A stretch of 64,000 nt of DNA. Source: Cloeon dipterum. Its lineage: Eukaryota > Arthropoda > Insecta > Ephemeroptera > Baetidae. Position numbers and translations under genes: made by a program. Each line of letters starts with the position of its first letter. Position 1 is the first letter of the stretch. Below are positions 1 through 14,849 of the stretch, piece by piece. The notes under the pieces were generated by a model that was not told where the DNA came from, searched no databases, and saw nothing but the letters and a program-made list of their open reading frames with translations. The stretch lies in the NCBI RefSeq assembly GCF_949628265.1, contig NC_088789.1, positions 3,658,001-3,722,000 on the forward strand, written 5' to 3'.

Positions 1-752
1 AAATCATTGTCAATCGAGCCAACCATGCCGGCAATGTGCAAGTGGCTGTACTTCGCCCTGTCCTCCTTTGTAATTTGATCTAGAAGAGAGATGAGAAAGA
101 CCAATTATTGTCATCAAGTGTTGCTCTGGAGAAAGCACCTGTCTGGAGCAGCTCGTCCAGCAGACTTCCCCATTCCTGCCTGAAGAGGTTGGCTCCAGTC
201 AAAGAGCCGTCACCTCCGATCACAACCAGGTTTGTAATTCCCTTCATTACCAGATTCCTCGCAGCCTTCAGCCGACCGGCTCTCTCCCTGAAGTCCGTGC
301 AACGGGCAGAGCCAATCACAGTTCCACCCTGGAGCAATTATTACAAAAATGTTGATACCCCTGCCTTAGTTAGAGTAAAAATAAAATCGTTAAATCACTT
401 TGTGGATAATACAGGAGACGGAAGACCAGTTCGCTTCTATGATGTTGTCGCCGCCATCGACCATTCCTTGGTATCCCTCCTTAATGAAGTAAACTTTGCA
501 GCCTAGGTAGATGCCGAACCGTACAACAGCTCGGACAGCTGCATTCATGCCTATCATTCCAAAATTTAAAAAGCTATATATATCAAGTGCGTGAGATTAT
601 GGAACTGGAAAATAAAAATTTTTCAATAAATTGAACGTACCTTGAGAATCACCACCGCTGGTGAACACGGCAAGGCCCTTGCCCTTGTGAGCGCCACGTT
701 CGATTAACCTTTGCTTCTCGTTGTCAGTCATGATTATCGATTTTAAATCAGC
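1..752 (-). CDS. Pfk: ATP-dependent 6-phosphofructokinase, 5' part (partial)
   Basis: Phosphofructokinase phosphorylates fructose 6-phosphate, the committed step of cytosolic glycolysis. Four exons are visible on the minus strand: 641-752 (ATG at 731-729), 399-550, 139-328 and 1-79, the last cut by the window edge. Splice phases agree throughout. The translation shows the nucleotide-loop motif [17 protein letters not shown], then [43 protein letters not shown] and VGSIDNDF, all hallmark N-terminal-half PFK motifs. Intron 80-138 is only 59 bp. The start is the first ATG in the open frame. The frame stays open upstream across the 5' splice site into the leader exon but meets a stop near 1310 with no other ATG, so the leader is non-coding. 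The rest of the enzyme, including the C-terminal allosteric half, lies beyond the left edge. Identification is very secure. Confidence 0.96.
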
Positions 753-1252
753 CTGTAAATAAAGGACACAAATTTAAATTAACTGTCAAAACTCATTTTT
801 CTTCCAACATTTGGACATTGAACACTGGGAAAATTACTTGACACGCCGATACAAAATTATTTAACACAGTTCAAGCGATAAAATATATGACCGTATCACT
901 GTTTCTGAAGGATGGATTATATAAGAAAATAATTTAATAAAAAATATCACAATGAAGGTCATGTCAACCTTAGCTTGTCGGTCACCTCGCGCAATACGTT
1001 TTGATAATTTCAGCATAAAATGGATTTACACAGAAGTGTGTAGATAATTTTTCACGTTTCCTGATGCAATGGTGGAAATATAATATAAATTTACTCTAAT
1101 AAAAACAATAAAATAGAAATTCAATATATAATTGCAGTGAAGAACAGTGCTATTATTTGGTCTAGTTAAACTGACAGTCGCGGGTCGATTTCTTAAAATC
1201 ATGACACAAATTATAAATTATTTAGAACACGGTTTAGAAGACTGAATCTTAC

Positions 1253-1510
1253 CTCTCTTAAATATGCGTCAAGGCTGGTGGGCCAATTCGATAAAAGTGT
1301 CCTTTACCCCAAGTTTGAAGTGGTCTCAAGCAGGGCAAAGGTCACCTTGAAGAGGGTGTTAAAAGAGGAGGCGTGGTTTGTTGTGGTAATGAACCGGCGC
1401 ACGCGATTGGCCGAAAATTTGGAGCAGGGCCCAATAAATTTGACCTTATCAGGCGCGAAGCGTGTGACGCGCGAAACATTCCTACCTTTGCTGCTCACGC
1501 GGTGCGTGCT
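1253..1510 (-). promoter_or_regulatory. Probable PFK leader exon and promoter region
   Basis: On the minus strand a clean donor (AGAG|gtaaga) ends an exon at 1253, matching the acceptor at 753. This gives a 500-bp leader intron. Upstream sequence to about 1510 is richer in CpG than its surroundings, as expected for a housekeeping promoter. A 64-codon ATG frame (1498-1304, minus) lies inside and could act as an upstream ORF if transcribed. The transcription start was not located, and no TATA box is evident. The 5' edge of this entry is approximate. Confidence 0.5.
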
Positions 1511-1782
1511 GCGCAGCAGCTAGTCTCGCTTTCAATCAACAACACAATAATATATTGCTTTGTTATTGCGCGTCCTTCACTAACTGTAAGCTACCGCATT
1601 ATTTTTTTGGATTTCTTAGGTTGTTGTTTAACAGAAACAAAAAGGTCTCGCACATTGAAATTTACCGATTTAATCAATATTTAAAAAATACATATACCAT
1701 AATAAAACACCATAAAATGTAGCAAATTGAAGCCATATATGAAAATATAGAAAATAGTCAGACGTTGTAATGCTATGTGACA
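1511..1782. other. Gap between PFK promoter and HPPD 3' end
   Basis: AT-rich spacer. It should contain the 3' UTR of the HPPD gene (minus strand). An ATTAAA-type signal on the minus strand near 1672 is the only polyadenylation candidate seen. Nothing else is recognised. Confidence 0.4.
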
Positions 1783-4046
<2,264 letters not shown>

Positions 4047-5600
4047 GGCTGCTGCGTGTTGTCGGGGCGCCTCCAAGAAACGGAATGCGTGGAAATTTCT
4101 TGAGTTTCATCTGATTACTCGGTGCCTGGTGACGACGAAGGTGTGACCGCGCTCTCGGGTACCTGATTGGCGAAGATCGTCTCGGGGCTGGTGCCTCCGC
4201 TTCTTAATCGACTCCTGGCATTTTCTTCGACGATTTAACTATCCAAGGTTATCTTGTTTTTCGGAGGATGCATGGCGCAAGTTCAGTTATGCAGTCCCAT
4301 TGGTCCACCGCGCGCCTTCCTGGAGACAGCGACAGACACTGAACCTGTACATGACATTATAAATATGTCAAACTGGTCTTCATTTGAAAAAATGTTTTAT
4401 TAGTTTTTTTAATTATATGAAACATGTTATCATAGAAAAGCAAAAATGTTCGAAACCTTAATATAATATATATAAATTATTAATCAAATTCATAGTCAGC
4501 TATTTATGCTGTTGACTATTCTTTTTGACTATGTAGATGTACCTACAAAATTCATGAGGTTTTGAAAACCTAAAAATATTTAGTTGAATGAAAGAAAAAT
4601 GGGGTGCCCTCTGGCCAGCGGCATGCCACTATCGAAAAAGCAAGACGTCTCTCTTGTACTCTCACATTGAAAACAAAAAATATAATCCGATAAGTTATTT
4701 AAATCCGAGTATTAAAAAACAACATTTTGAGTGTAAGCTTTTATGACGAGCTAAATAAACTACATCGTTTTAGGCCAAATCCAGAACCTAATATGTAGCT
4801 GATAATTATGGTATATATATATATTTATCGGTTGAGCTGAGAACCTTAATTATGATGAGGTTAATTTTTTAAAGATCTTTTACAACAGGAACATAACAAA
4901 TCTTAATTGAAAATTGATTTTTCTGTGGATCATCAAGGTATCGCTTAATACGATAGTCCTGATATCCAAAAGAACGAGACAACAAAAAATTCCATTATAA
5001 ACAGAGAGGGAAAATCAGCCTGTTTGTTCAGCATTCCGCGAAAAACATTTTTTACGGCACAATATAAGAGGAAATACATATATGAGACACGATTCTTACT
5101 GGATTAATGTAACATTAAGTTTTTTGATTCGTTGGGATGATTTTTATACTAACACTATTATTAAAGTCATTATTTGTCATGTTTTGTGATAAACACTAAA
5201 CTAAAAATATCAAATTTAGAACAAACACAGGAAAGAATTTATCGAATTTATAATAATATTATTCTGATTGCCTTGACGCAGCTATACAATTATTATAGTA
5301 ATTATAGCAATTATTGCTAAAAATGTTTGTTTTTACAATCTGCAATTTTTAGTTTTAAATTGCAAAAGGTGAGTTTCAGCGTTGTTAAAGTGATGCTGAA
5401 GGGACAAAAATTTTAATTAAAAAAAATCAGGAATCTCTAGGAATTCTCATGATAAAAAATGCAAAATAATAAATTATTGAGGAATAATTTTTTCTTTGGT
5501 AAAAATTCAATTCATTTGTGTTTTTTACTGGCGCAAGCAAATTTGGTGAACCCTCTTACGGTTTCTAGGGGAATGGAGCAAAAAAGAGCTTTGTGTCTAT
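4047..5600. other. HPPD upstream region, otherwise empty
   Basis: The 4047-4370 block is relatively GC-rich and is the likely HPPD 5' UTR and promoter. It contains a CCAAT-box sequence on the minus strand near 4305 and a TCAGTG initiator-like site nearby. From 4380 to 5600 the DNA is AT-rich, with short A/T runs and no gene, repeat or RNA that I can recognise. Confidence 0.4.
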
Positions 5601-5646
5601 CGCCCGTTCCGTATTGAACCGGCAACTGCGGCCAGCGGCGAGATAG

Positions 5647-6281
5647 ATGGGCAGGCGAGACGAAACTGCAAGAGAACTGAAAAGAGCGACTTGCACGAAA
5701 CGAAATAGAAAGCAACAGCAGCAGCAGCTAGAGACAAGAAGAGAGCACAAAGGCCTTTTCATGCACAGAAGAGCCCAGAACTGGCAGCAAGAGCACAAAA
5801 TAATGGCATTAATCAGGTCATCAGATCAGGTTAGCATTTTGATTTATGCATGTGCTGTGTTTTTCATTGTGTAAAAAAATGCATAAACGTACAAAATGCA
5901 GTTATGTAATTTGCATTGGTTGCTGGTTGATGTTCGGTATTTTGTCAACTCAGCTGATCAGCTGCTCAAATTATTTTCTCATTGCTTGATGCGTCACTTG
6001 ATCTCGTCTACTGGATAATTAATTTTTTTTAATCTAATCTAGACGAAGATGCTGAACTACGGAAAGGTCTGCAGGTCGCATTGTTCAGCCGCGGCCGCTA
6101 TTAGAAGTTCGGCACACGTCAGCTGATCATGTCCTTTTCGTCCTTTCATGGGCCGAAGGGCGTTATGCAGCCAATCCAGATAAATCCTGCGTTGACCTCT
6201 TCACAGACAATTAAAAATGCCTGTTATGGTAACAAAAGATCATCGATCAGCTGGATTTTTACTTGAAAACTTAGGGGAAAT
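5647..6281 (+). other. Candidate short spliced transcript of unknown function
   Basis: An ATG frame from 5647 continues to a donor at 5829 (ATCAG|gttagc). A good acceptor at 6041-6042 (pyrimidine tract then AG) resumes the same frame and stops at 6126, giving about 88 residues. The first part is basic and glutamine-rich (RKQQQQQ). The second ends in a basic, alanine-rich stretch (GKVCRSHCSAAAAIRSS) that resembles an organelle presequence. A further donor (AAATTG|gtgagt) occurs near 6281. I recognise no family. It may be a non-coding RNA, an orphan 5' exon or chance. Confidence 0.2.
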
Positions 6282-8199
6282 TGGTGAGTTACATAGTGAA
6301 AATTTTTGTGTAATGTTTTTCTGTTGTAATAGATCTCAATTGATGCTAAAAATGTTTCGATTCCTATATTCACATTGAACAAAGGTGTTATGCAATTTGT
6401 TATTTTTGACTAATATTTTCATCAATTCTTGTGCTGTAATTTAAAAATATTGTGAAACAAAGAAAGAAATAATACTCATACAGGTTAAAAATTTAAATTA
6501 TGGAAAATTCTCTGTGGAAAACTAATTCTGGAGGTTTAGCCAAATAGTTAAAATAAAAATTTCATATTAATGAGCTCATTGCAACCCACGAGATCAAGAT
6601 ATGCGATATGAGCAGAGAGGTTAAAAAACTCTTGCTGTGCAGCAGCTGTTTTGGCTCCACAGGCCTCATCAGCAGTATTTTACCTCGAAAAAAGTCCTAA
6701 CCACATGAGAATTGGCTGCAGTGAGTTCTGAATCAGGGATCATTGAAAACGATCATTTAACTCATTTCTGGGTTAAAAATCGAAAAAACCATACAAAAAT
6801 TGACAAAAATCTTTACAACCGCATCACTGGCTTTCCATTTGATGCAACCTTCCCTCATAAAATTCACCAGCTGTAAAATAAATAAACAAAATAAAGGGAT
6901 CGAATTTCCCGGGTAACCGAATGTTTCCCGATCCCGAAGGATGCTCTAACGAGAACTTGTTCTTTGGTTTTTCCTCTTTGAATTTCCCGTCCAGAATGAA
7001 TTTTCCACACAGAGTAGAGATTTTCCTACCTGATCTAAATTCATTCTTAAATGCAAGACTAGGTACCTTGCACAATAATGCGCAAAATTAGAAGGAAATA
7101 AAAGGTCTTCAATTCATAATTCGTTGCTAACACAATTGCATTTTTACCAAACATTTCAAGTGCTGTTTATGTATAGACAAGATCTGAGGAAAACCCCGAC
7201 TCACATTCAAAGTTGGTAGATAAGATACATTTACAACTATTGATATTTTTAGCAATATTACTTAATGAAATAATTCCATTAATCAGGACTGTGAAAATCC
7301 CGCACTTAAAAAAATGCAGTGCAGTGGTAAAATACCTTTTCCTTTCAATTTTTACCAGTTTCTCTAGGCATTGTTTGCACCTCAGTTTTCAATAATTTTC
7401 TAATTTAGCTAATAATCTTGACTTGGAAAATTGTCAGAGAAATTTTAGGAGAAATTGAAGCAGCAAAATGACAATTTATAAGGAAAAATCTGCATAGTAG
7501 AGGAAATTTGGTTCACTCCGACCGCAAAATTTAGATTTTCACAGGGAAAATACGGAATAAATTCATTTCTTGCATTTCTGGTGCGAGGAATTGGTAAAAA
7601 TTGACAGGTAAAAACCGTTCAAAACCAGTGGTGAAAAAACCGGGTGGTAAGCAAATGCAACCCTGGCATTAGTTTTTAAATTTGTTTTTAATATGTGACC
7701 AATATGAGGTGTTCCAGGTTAAGTGACACATGAGTTGATGAGCCTTAACTCAGACCCACCCTAGGTGCTCCTCTAATGTTCTTCCGTGTGTCATGTGCTT
7801 CTTGTTCAATCCCGAAGACCTTTAAACTGACGTCTGCGCCCCCGAGAATTACATATAGAGATTTTACATGCTCAGGTGACCTCCAAACATTTTTTTTTAA
7901 TTTGGTTTTATCCTCTTTGGTTAGCTAGGCAGTCAGCACAAAGATTTTAGCATCATGTGCCGACACGCCAATAAATATTTAGGTGTTCAGTAAATTGTTT
8001 TTGGTTTATTATTATTTTGGATAGCTTTCTTTGAAGCAGGAATACTCACAAGTTTTGTATGTTATTCAATTTAACGTGGTGTTATTTATAACTAGCTAAA
8101 AACATCATTTGAAATTTTGAGGCACAACACTGAATTGTTTCCCAATTTTCGTCCCCTACCCCTTGGTTAAGAAATAAAGAAACGCAGGCACATTTGTAC
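6282..8199. other. Intergenic, nothing recognised
   Basis: AT-rich sequence. Occasional open frames under 90 codons lack any coding character, and no repeat structure was recognised. Confidence 0.4.
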
Positions 8200-8353
8200 T
8201 ATATATAGCAACAAGTTTAGTACAGCTTTAACTTAGGTTTCTTCACGCTTCTTGCGAAGTGTTTTGAACTATATAAAAACCAAACAAAAATGCTATCAAA
8301 CCCTAAAAAAGACGAGGAAGCAATTAACCTGCCACAAGAGCTTCAAGATAAAG
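8200..8353 (+). promoter_or_regulatory. Candidate promoter and first exon of the diverged PABP gene
   Basis: Two TATA-like elements occur, TATATATA at 8200-8207 and TATATAAAA at 8270-8278. They are followed by an exon-like segment ending at 8353 in a donor (ATAAAG|gtaaat). The second TATA resembles the TATATAAA ahead of the downstream paralog. If transcription starts about 30 bp after it, this segment is purely 5' UTR. If it starts from the first TATA, the ATG at 8290 opens a 64-nt frame that splices in phase to the acceptor at 10118 and would add 26 residues before the usual PABP methionine. The sequence alone cannot decide. Confidence 0.4.
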
Positions 8354-10118
8354 GTAAATAAGCTTTTACTCCATTATTAATTCTCTTTTTGCGCTTGAAA
8401 TTTCTCAAACGGCTTGATGTGATGTGGAACTAGTGATTACATCATAAAATTTTAGAAAATCAATCACGTTTTAGCTCATATCGTATGAAATTGCTTCTTA
8501 ATAGATCTGTCAGTTTCATCGACTCTAGTCTATATATTGCAGAAATAATAAGTGAAGAAATCAGACAAATTGCTAGCTCGTGATTACAATAGGATTAAAC
8601 AACTTTAAAGATCCGTTTACAAAATTTCAATCTCAAAATGTTAGGCAATATTATTACTTCAAGTTCTAAACACCGCGCGTGTCATTTTCCTTGCTGTCTA
8701 TATTACGGTTTACTTCTATGACAGTAAGTTTCCATTATTTGATACTGGTTAAAATTATTATAGTAGTTAATCATTTTTCATGGCGCGTGTAAGACATTTT
8801 GCAAATAAAAATTATGATTGTGTTGTACATTTAAATTAGAGCATAATAGTCACTAAATATTAAATATTAAAAGTTTTTTTGGTCAACCAAGGTTAAGCTT
8901 TGCCGGTACGTGCTTTTTGCATAAGGCACTGCTCCAAATTTTTGCCAAAGAAAAATGTTCAAAATATGATTTGTGATATGGTGTTATCCACACTCTAAAG
9001 ACATGCTGTGCCACCAGCACCTTTTATTTTTTGTAACTTCAAATGTCTGAATCAGTTCAGTTAGAGGCAAAAATTAACAAGAAGATGCATTTGATCAATT
9101 ATTATTTGAGCCATGTGTACAAGAGATTAATCAAACCCAAGTGCAGTGTCTCAGTCAAGCTTTGCAAAAGGTCAAGTTTTTTTTGCTACAAAAGTCCATT
9201 GAATACAAACATAAAAATTTCGTTCGATTATCGTGTTTATAAAATTTTGATTGACAATATCATTATTATACTATGAAGATTTAAAAGTATGCGCCAGAGA
9301 TCAGATACAGAATCAGTTAATAAAAATAGATTTTTACTTTTGAGAAACGTTGCTGGTTGATCGTGCAAATTCGATACCATTTTGAAAATAATATCTGTTA
9401 TTCCACTTAATTATTTTCTATGCTAAGAAATATCTTTAGAGATTGTTTTCAAAGCAGCAATAAGCTGAACTTATATTTAAACTATTGTTTTTAACGTCGA
9501 TATCATTTTATTTATATGAATTGAGCTTCAGTTTCAACCATGATATTTATTATCTAATCTATAACATGTTTTTAAGTATGCATGTGACATTGCTTTTTTG
9601 ATGAGACAGATGCAAGAAAACATCGAAATAACAAAAGTATTTTCGCTTCATTCTAAAAACATGTGAAAGAGAAAAAATATTGCGCGCGACCCCTCTTTTC
9701 CCGCTGATACAATATATATGTTTTCTAATAGTGCAGTAACCATTAAAATAGCTCAGCAGGAAAACTCAAAAATAATCGATATTTTTGTTATGATATTAAA
9801 AATGAAGGGGATATTCTTTGAAAGTTCTCTTTTTATATTCTTTATAACTTTTGTACCCTGCGTGGATTGTCTTGTTCAGTACACAGTGTTTGAATAGAAT
9901 AATTGGAACACTTTTCTACTAACTTTGTTCCCAGGATATCAATAAGCTGTTTAACTTATTGTAAAACTCAAATCAATGAAATTGCTCGGTAATTCAATAA
10001 TAAAAACACATCTAAAATATTTTTAAATTCTCATAAAACTCTCTTATCAATGTATAATATTCCTTTCACATCTATTACTAGCCATATTTATAAAATGTGT
10101 TTTTTCATTTCATTCTAG
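8354..10118 (+). other. Probable leader intron of the diverged PABP gene
   Basis: AT-rich interval between the candidate first exon and the acceptor (cattctag) at 10117-10118. No additional exon, RNA gene or repeat was recognised inside. Confidence 0.35.
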
Positions 10119-10132
10119 ACCAAAGAGAGAAA

Positions 10133-13100
10133 ATGAGTTCGCTCTATGTTGGAAATTTGCACCCAGACGTAACAGAGGCAGTGCTGTACAATACTTTCAG
10201 AGTAGCAGGCCAGATCAACACTATTCGAGTGGTCCGCGACAAGATATCTGGACGATCCCTCTGCTATGCCTACGTAAATTTTAATAGTCCTGCTGAAGGT
10301 AAGTAAAAGTTTACGTTTTTGACGCATAGGGCTAAACATATAGGTCCAAAATTTTACAATTATAATTAATATACTTGTCATAATGCACTCTGCGCTAAAT
10401 TAGTTGTGCGTTTTTTTTTTGTTTAATCAAAATAAGCCAAACAGCCACGCATCTTAAATTACGCCATTATAAAAACTATACATATAATACTTAAAAAAGC
10501 GACCCACGACCTCATTTATGTCTCAAAAACGAAAAATATACATTGCGCTGACTAAAATGTTTCGGACGTAGTAAAATTTCAAACATTTTTATTACATGCA
10601 TTTGCGTCAAGAAATTTTGGCGCTTCAATATCTAGCCTGCAATTTTACGATTTCGGCAAAATGTAGTGGCCTTGACTCTAACTGTCGATTTGTTGCCCAA
10701 ACAACTAAGCTTTCAAATAATGGCGTTGAGTTCCTTTTGTACTTTTTAACGCTACTTTTAACCCCATTAACTTTGGCAACTTTTGGAAATCGGAAACCTG
10801 AAATAATATGAAAGGGATATATTTTCAAATAAAATTAAAATGTATAGGTTACCACTGCTAAAAAAATCTGAACCTATTTAATATGAATTTATTTTTTTTT
10901 AGCTGAAAGAGCCTTAGATGACTTGAATTATGACTTGCTACTAGGCGAAGTAATGCGAATCATGAAGGCCCAACCCAGTTGCTCACGGCTAAATTGGATT
11001 GATAACAACGTCTTCATCAATCATTTGAACAAGACAATTAACACTAAAGAACTTCACAACACTTTCTCGGCATTTGGCAAAATCTTGAGCTGCAAGTTGA
11101 AAACTGACGAGGCCGGAAACTCATTGGGTTACGGTTATGTCCAATTTGAAACTGAGGAAGCCGCCAAAACCGCTATCAAGAAGGTGAACGGTATGTTGTT
11201 GGAGGATCAGAAAGTGTACGTTGGAAAGTTCATCCCTCGTAAAGAACGCTGTAAAGACGCAAATATCTTCACCAATGTCTATATCAAGAATTTGAGCGAC
11301 GACATCACTGACGACAAGCTGCACCAGATGTTTGAAAAGTTTGGGCGCATTACTAGCCACAAGGTCATGGTGTCTGAAAGTGGTAAAAGTAAGGGCTTCG
11401 GCTTTGTTGCCTTTGAAGAACATGCTGCCGCAAAAAATGCCTGCGAGGAGTTTAATGGCAAGCCTGATAATAGAAAGGTACGTGTGTTAAATATTTGTGG
11501 AAAAAAAAACTTGGAAAAAGTAAAATATATATATTATTCCATTCGCAGGTGTTGTACTGCGGACCTGCTGAAAGTAAATCCTTCAGGCAGAAAGGGTTAA
11601 GTATGAGGTCAAAGGAACTAAGAACCCGCGGCAAGGACTCAAATTTGTATATCAAGAACCTAGATAAGACCATCAACGATGCACAGCTGAAGAGCTTGTT
11701 TGAAAGTTTTGGCGAAATATTGAGTGTTAAGGTTTGATATTACATTTTTCCTATTTTTCTTTAGGTATATATATTTTCGTAAAAATTACTGTGTGAAATC
11801 AATGCTAGCTGTAAATATTATGTATTTACGGATTTTCAAATGACATTATTAACAAGTTAGGAAATATTATTACTTATTCTTGTCATATCATACAAATCTA
11901 CATATTGGACACACATTAAAATTATCAGCTCTATGTTGTTGCACTTTTCCTTACAAATCAATTTAAATCAATATTTGTAGTTTCCTTTAATTTGCCAGTT
12001 CACTTTTTACAATTCATGAGATCCAAACTTTAAACATGATATGCTTTAGAGCCAAATTATACACCATGAATGTTAATAATTTATTGTCATTGTTTTAGGT
12101 GATGTTGGATGCAAATACTGGAAGGAGCAGGGGATTTGGATTTGTGTGTTTCACAAGTCCTGAAGCAGCAACGGAGGCTATTAAAAATGTGAACGGCCAA
12201 ATGGTTTTATCTAAACCTCTATATGTTTCGCTGGCTCAGAGCAAGGAAAAGCGCTTAGCCGTGCTGCGCGCACAATTCATGAGTAGTCTAATGCACTCAC
12301 AACCGCCGCAATTCTACCGCAACCAGGTGGCGCAGAATTGGCCGCAACCTCAGTCTCAATGGACATCTGGTGAAATGCCTCATCCTTGTGTGCCTGGTCA
12401 GCCAACTTATTACTTGGGACTATCCAACCCGCAGAACCATTATCTAGTGCGCCCGCACTACTCGCCGGTGCCCATGACTGATATTGGTATGCATCCGCCA
12501 TGCTCTACTCAGATCCCGCAGCCTGCTACTGTAGGGACTCCCAGCCCAAAAGTGCGCCCTTCCTCTCAGGCAGCCAGCAGCCGCAACCTCGCATCCTATC
12601 CTCCTCATAATTACCCGCAAAAGCAGCAGGGCACTCATCAGAAGAATAAAAAGCTCTCGAGGCCCGCCAATTCGGACCATTCTAGAGCAGCCCCCAACAT
12701 GCCTGGCGGCGTGGCCAACCGGTCGACTAACCTTGGCCATCCCATAGAGCAGCAGCAGCCGCACACTCCCTCCTACTACAACATAATAAAAGAGCCGACT
12801 AATTATGGATACCCTCTGATGCACACCGTCATGGCACACAATGTGCCGGTCGGTTGGACGACTTCAAGCCATACCCAAACCTCCGTGTCAAGGGTGCAGC
12901 CGCCTCTCTCTCCCGCCACATTGAACCGGCAAGGAGCAAGAGCTGCCCTAAACCCGGAAGATGGTGCGGTCAGCAAGCAGAAGTGGTCTACCGGCACCAC
13001 AACCAGCGAGCAGAGCCCTCAGGATCATGCTGCGATGCAACCACAAGTGCAGAACCATGGACTTCCAACAGTGACCGCTTTTCTCGACCAGCAAGAAGCA

Positions 13101-13544
13101 GCGGCCTGCACTCCAGAATCATGCCTCACGGCCACTGACTTGAACTGTTCCAGTCAGGGCCTAACTAATGGCACCGATTCGACCAATAGCGCTCATCTCT
13201 TGGACGAAAACAAGGACACAATGACAAACAATACCTCGGCGACGCAGCAGCATGGTGTGCTTGCCACAGAGCCTGCTCTGACTGCCGCCATGCTTGAGGG
13301 TGTTTCTGTAGAAGAACGGAGAAATATGATAGGAAATCGCATGTTCCACTTAATCCATAACATGTACCCACAATCGGCGAGCAAAATCACAGGTATGCTG
13401 CTCGAGATTGACAATGCAGAGCTGCTGCATATGCTCAATAATCACGAAAATTTGAAAATCAAGGCTGAAGAAGCATTCATGGTGCTCACCGCCTTTGAAG
13501 CCAGCAAGGATTCAAAACAAACGATTCAGCATAACGGAAAGTAG
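10133..13544 (+). CDS. Diverged tandem paralog of cytoplasmic poly(A)-binding protein
   Basis: Poly(A)-binding proteins coat mRNA tails and link them to eIF4G and MLLE partners. Four coding exons (10133-10298, 10903-11477, 11549-11731, 12099-13544) give 789 residues from the conserved methionine. Four RRMs are present: RRM1 with LYVGNL and CYAYVNF, RRM2 with VFINHL and GYGYVQF, RRM3 with VYIKNL and GFGFVAF, RRM4 with LYIKNL and GFGFVCF. A C-terminal MLLE/PABC domain keeps [10 protein letters not shown]. Every intron matches the position and phase of the neighbouring canonical gene, so this is a DNA-level tandem duplicate, not a retrocopy. Differences: RNP1 of RRM1 has Cys for Gly; the conserved stretch between RRM1 and RRM2 is replaced; and the RRM4-MLLE linker is roughly 170 residues longer, rich in P, Q, S, N and T. 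No stop or frameshift is seen, so it looks functional, possibly tissue-restricted (inference). Confidence 0.93.
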
Positions 13545-14849
13545 TAAAAATGTCGTCAACTATTTAAATGAGTTATTGTTTATTTTTAAGTTCGCGCAAG
13601 GTCTTTTCCAGTGTAGTAAAAGCTAGAAAAAACACATGAGTAAATATTAACATATAGATTTTTTGTTAATGCTCTCAGATCATTTTTTTAACATATTTTA
13701 ATTTTCGTCACAAGCGCTTCGCGCGAGGGCGGGGGCGCGTCTGGTGTTGCCCCCCGGGTCGAGTAGGGGCCCGGCGTCACCGTTGGCGCCCCGAAAAATC
13801 TGTGTTGAGCACAAGTGCGAAATCCGCTTGTAAGAAGCATTAATTACGAACTAAGCGAAAAGAAGCACCGGCTAAACTGCGTAATGATAGTTCTCAGGAT
13901 GCGCGAACTGAGAAAAGTCAGTGACTCGGCGGCGAGGACGAACACTCGCCGCCAAACACCGTCAAATGTGCTTGAAAACACTTGAGTAAGTATGAAAAAT
14001 TAATGATTCCAGATAATTTTTTACTTGGGTAAAACATAATAGTAATTTTCTTCATCTAGTTTAATTATTTTATGTATTATTATGAACAGATTTCCTAAAA
14101 CGGAACATAATTTATTAAATTGTCAAGCACGCTGAAATAAAATTGGTTTTAGAGAACTCCGAAACGCAAAATTTTTGTTTTATTGCTGATAACTCCATTA
14201 TATAAGAATCTTTATGAAATATTATTCAATAAGTGTGGAAATTCTACAGGGTTGTGTGTAGCTGTAATACACGTGGCGTACCCGCCAAGGTAGCTTGCAC
14301 CGCACATGGATAGTTTATAAGGGAAGGAATGGCAGATGCGCCATATTAGTAGCTTTGTGATGGTTGAGAAATTTCAGATACCACCTCTACCTCTCTTGTT
14401 GTTGCTAAGAAAAGTTAACAATGATGTGCGTTGTAAGTGTCATCCAACAAAGTAAATGGGCGTTACATTTGAATCGAAATGTGGAGTTTCTTCCCGCTCC
14501 CTTTTACTTAACCAACATGATCCATTACGTGAATCAGGGTTACGTACCTTGGAAATAAGATCGCATGTAAGTTCACGTTTTGTTACAGTGGCTTGGAGAT
14601 AGCGATAGGCAAACCACGTTGTTTAGGAGAATCTATACGTGCCTCATTAAAAAGGAAATTTTTGAAAAAAGAAGTTTAGTATCAAGCAACAGTACATATA
14701 GCAGCAACACCAGAGTCGACAAGCAAGTACAGATCGTGTGGTCATCTGCCGGCAGCACCCCTCAGGTATTTTTTTTGCTCTTTTTTATCCCTTTCCTCTC
14801 GGACCGGAAAGGGCGCGCACTGCACTAGCATGAATGCTGAAACCCGGGT
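13545..14849. other. 3' flank of the diverged PABP gene
   Basis: No canonical AATAAA follows closely. AGTAAA occurs near 13639 and AATAAA at 14135-14140. A conspicuous GC-rich block with C and G runs lies at about 13710-13800 in otherwise AT-rich DNA; its nature is unknown. From 14200 to 14760 the sequence is mixed and contains no recognisable gene. Confidence 0.35.

Noticed and set aside
12444-12839. 131-codon minus-strand frame over the divergent PABP last exon
   Set aside because: It lies wholly inside a well-supported PABP coding exon and has no recognisable motif.
13865-13885. Short match to a bacterial 16S rRNA word (GAAGCACCGGCTAAAC)
   Set aside because: Only about 17 bp agree and flanking sequence does not continue as rRNA. 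Treated as coincidence rather than contamination or organelle DNA.
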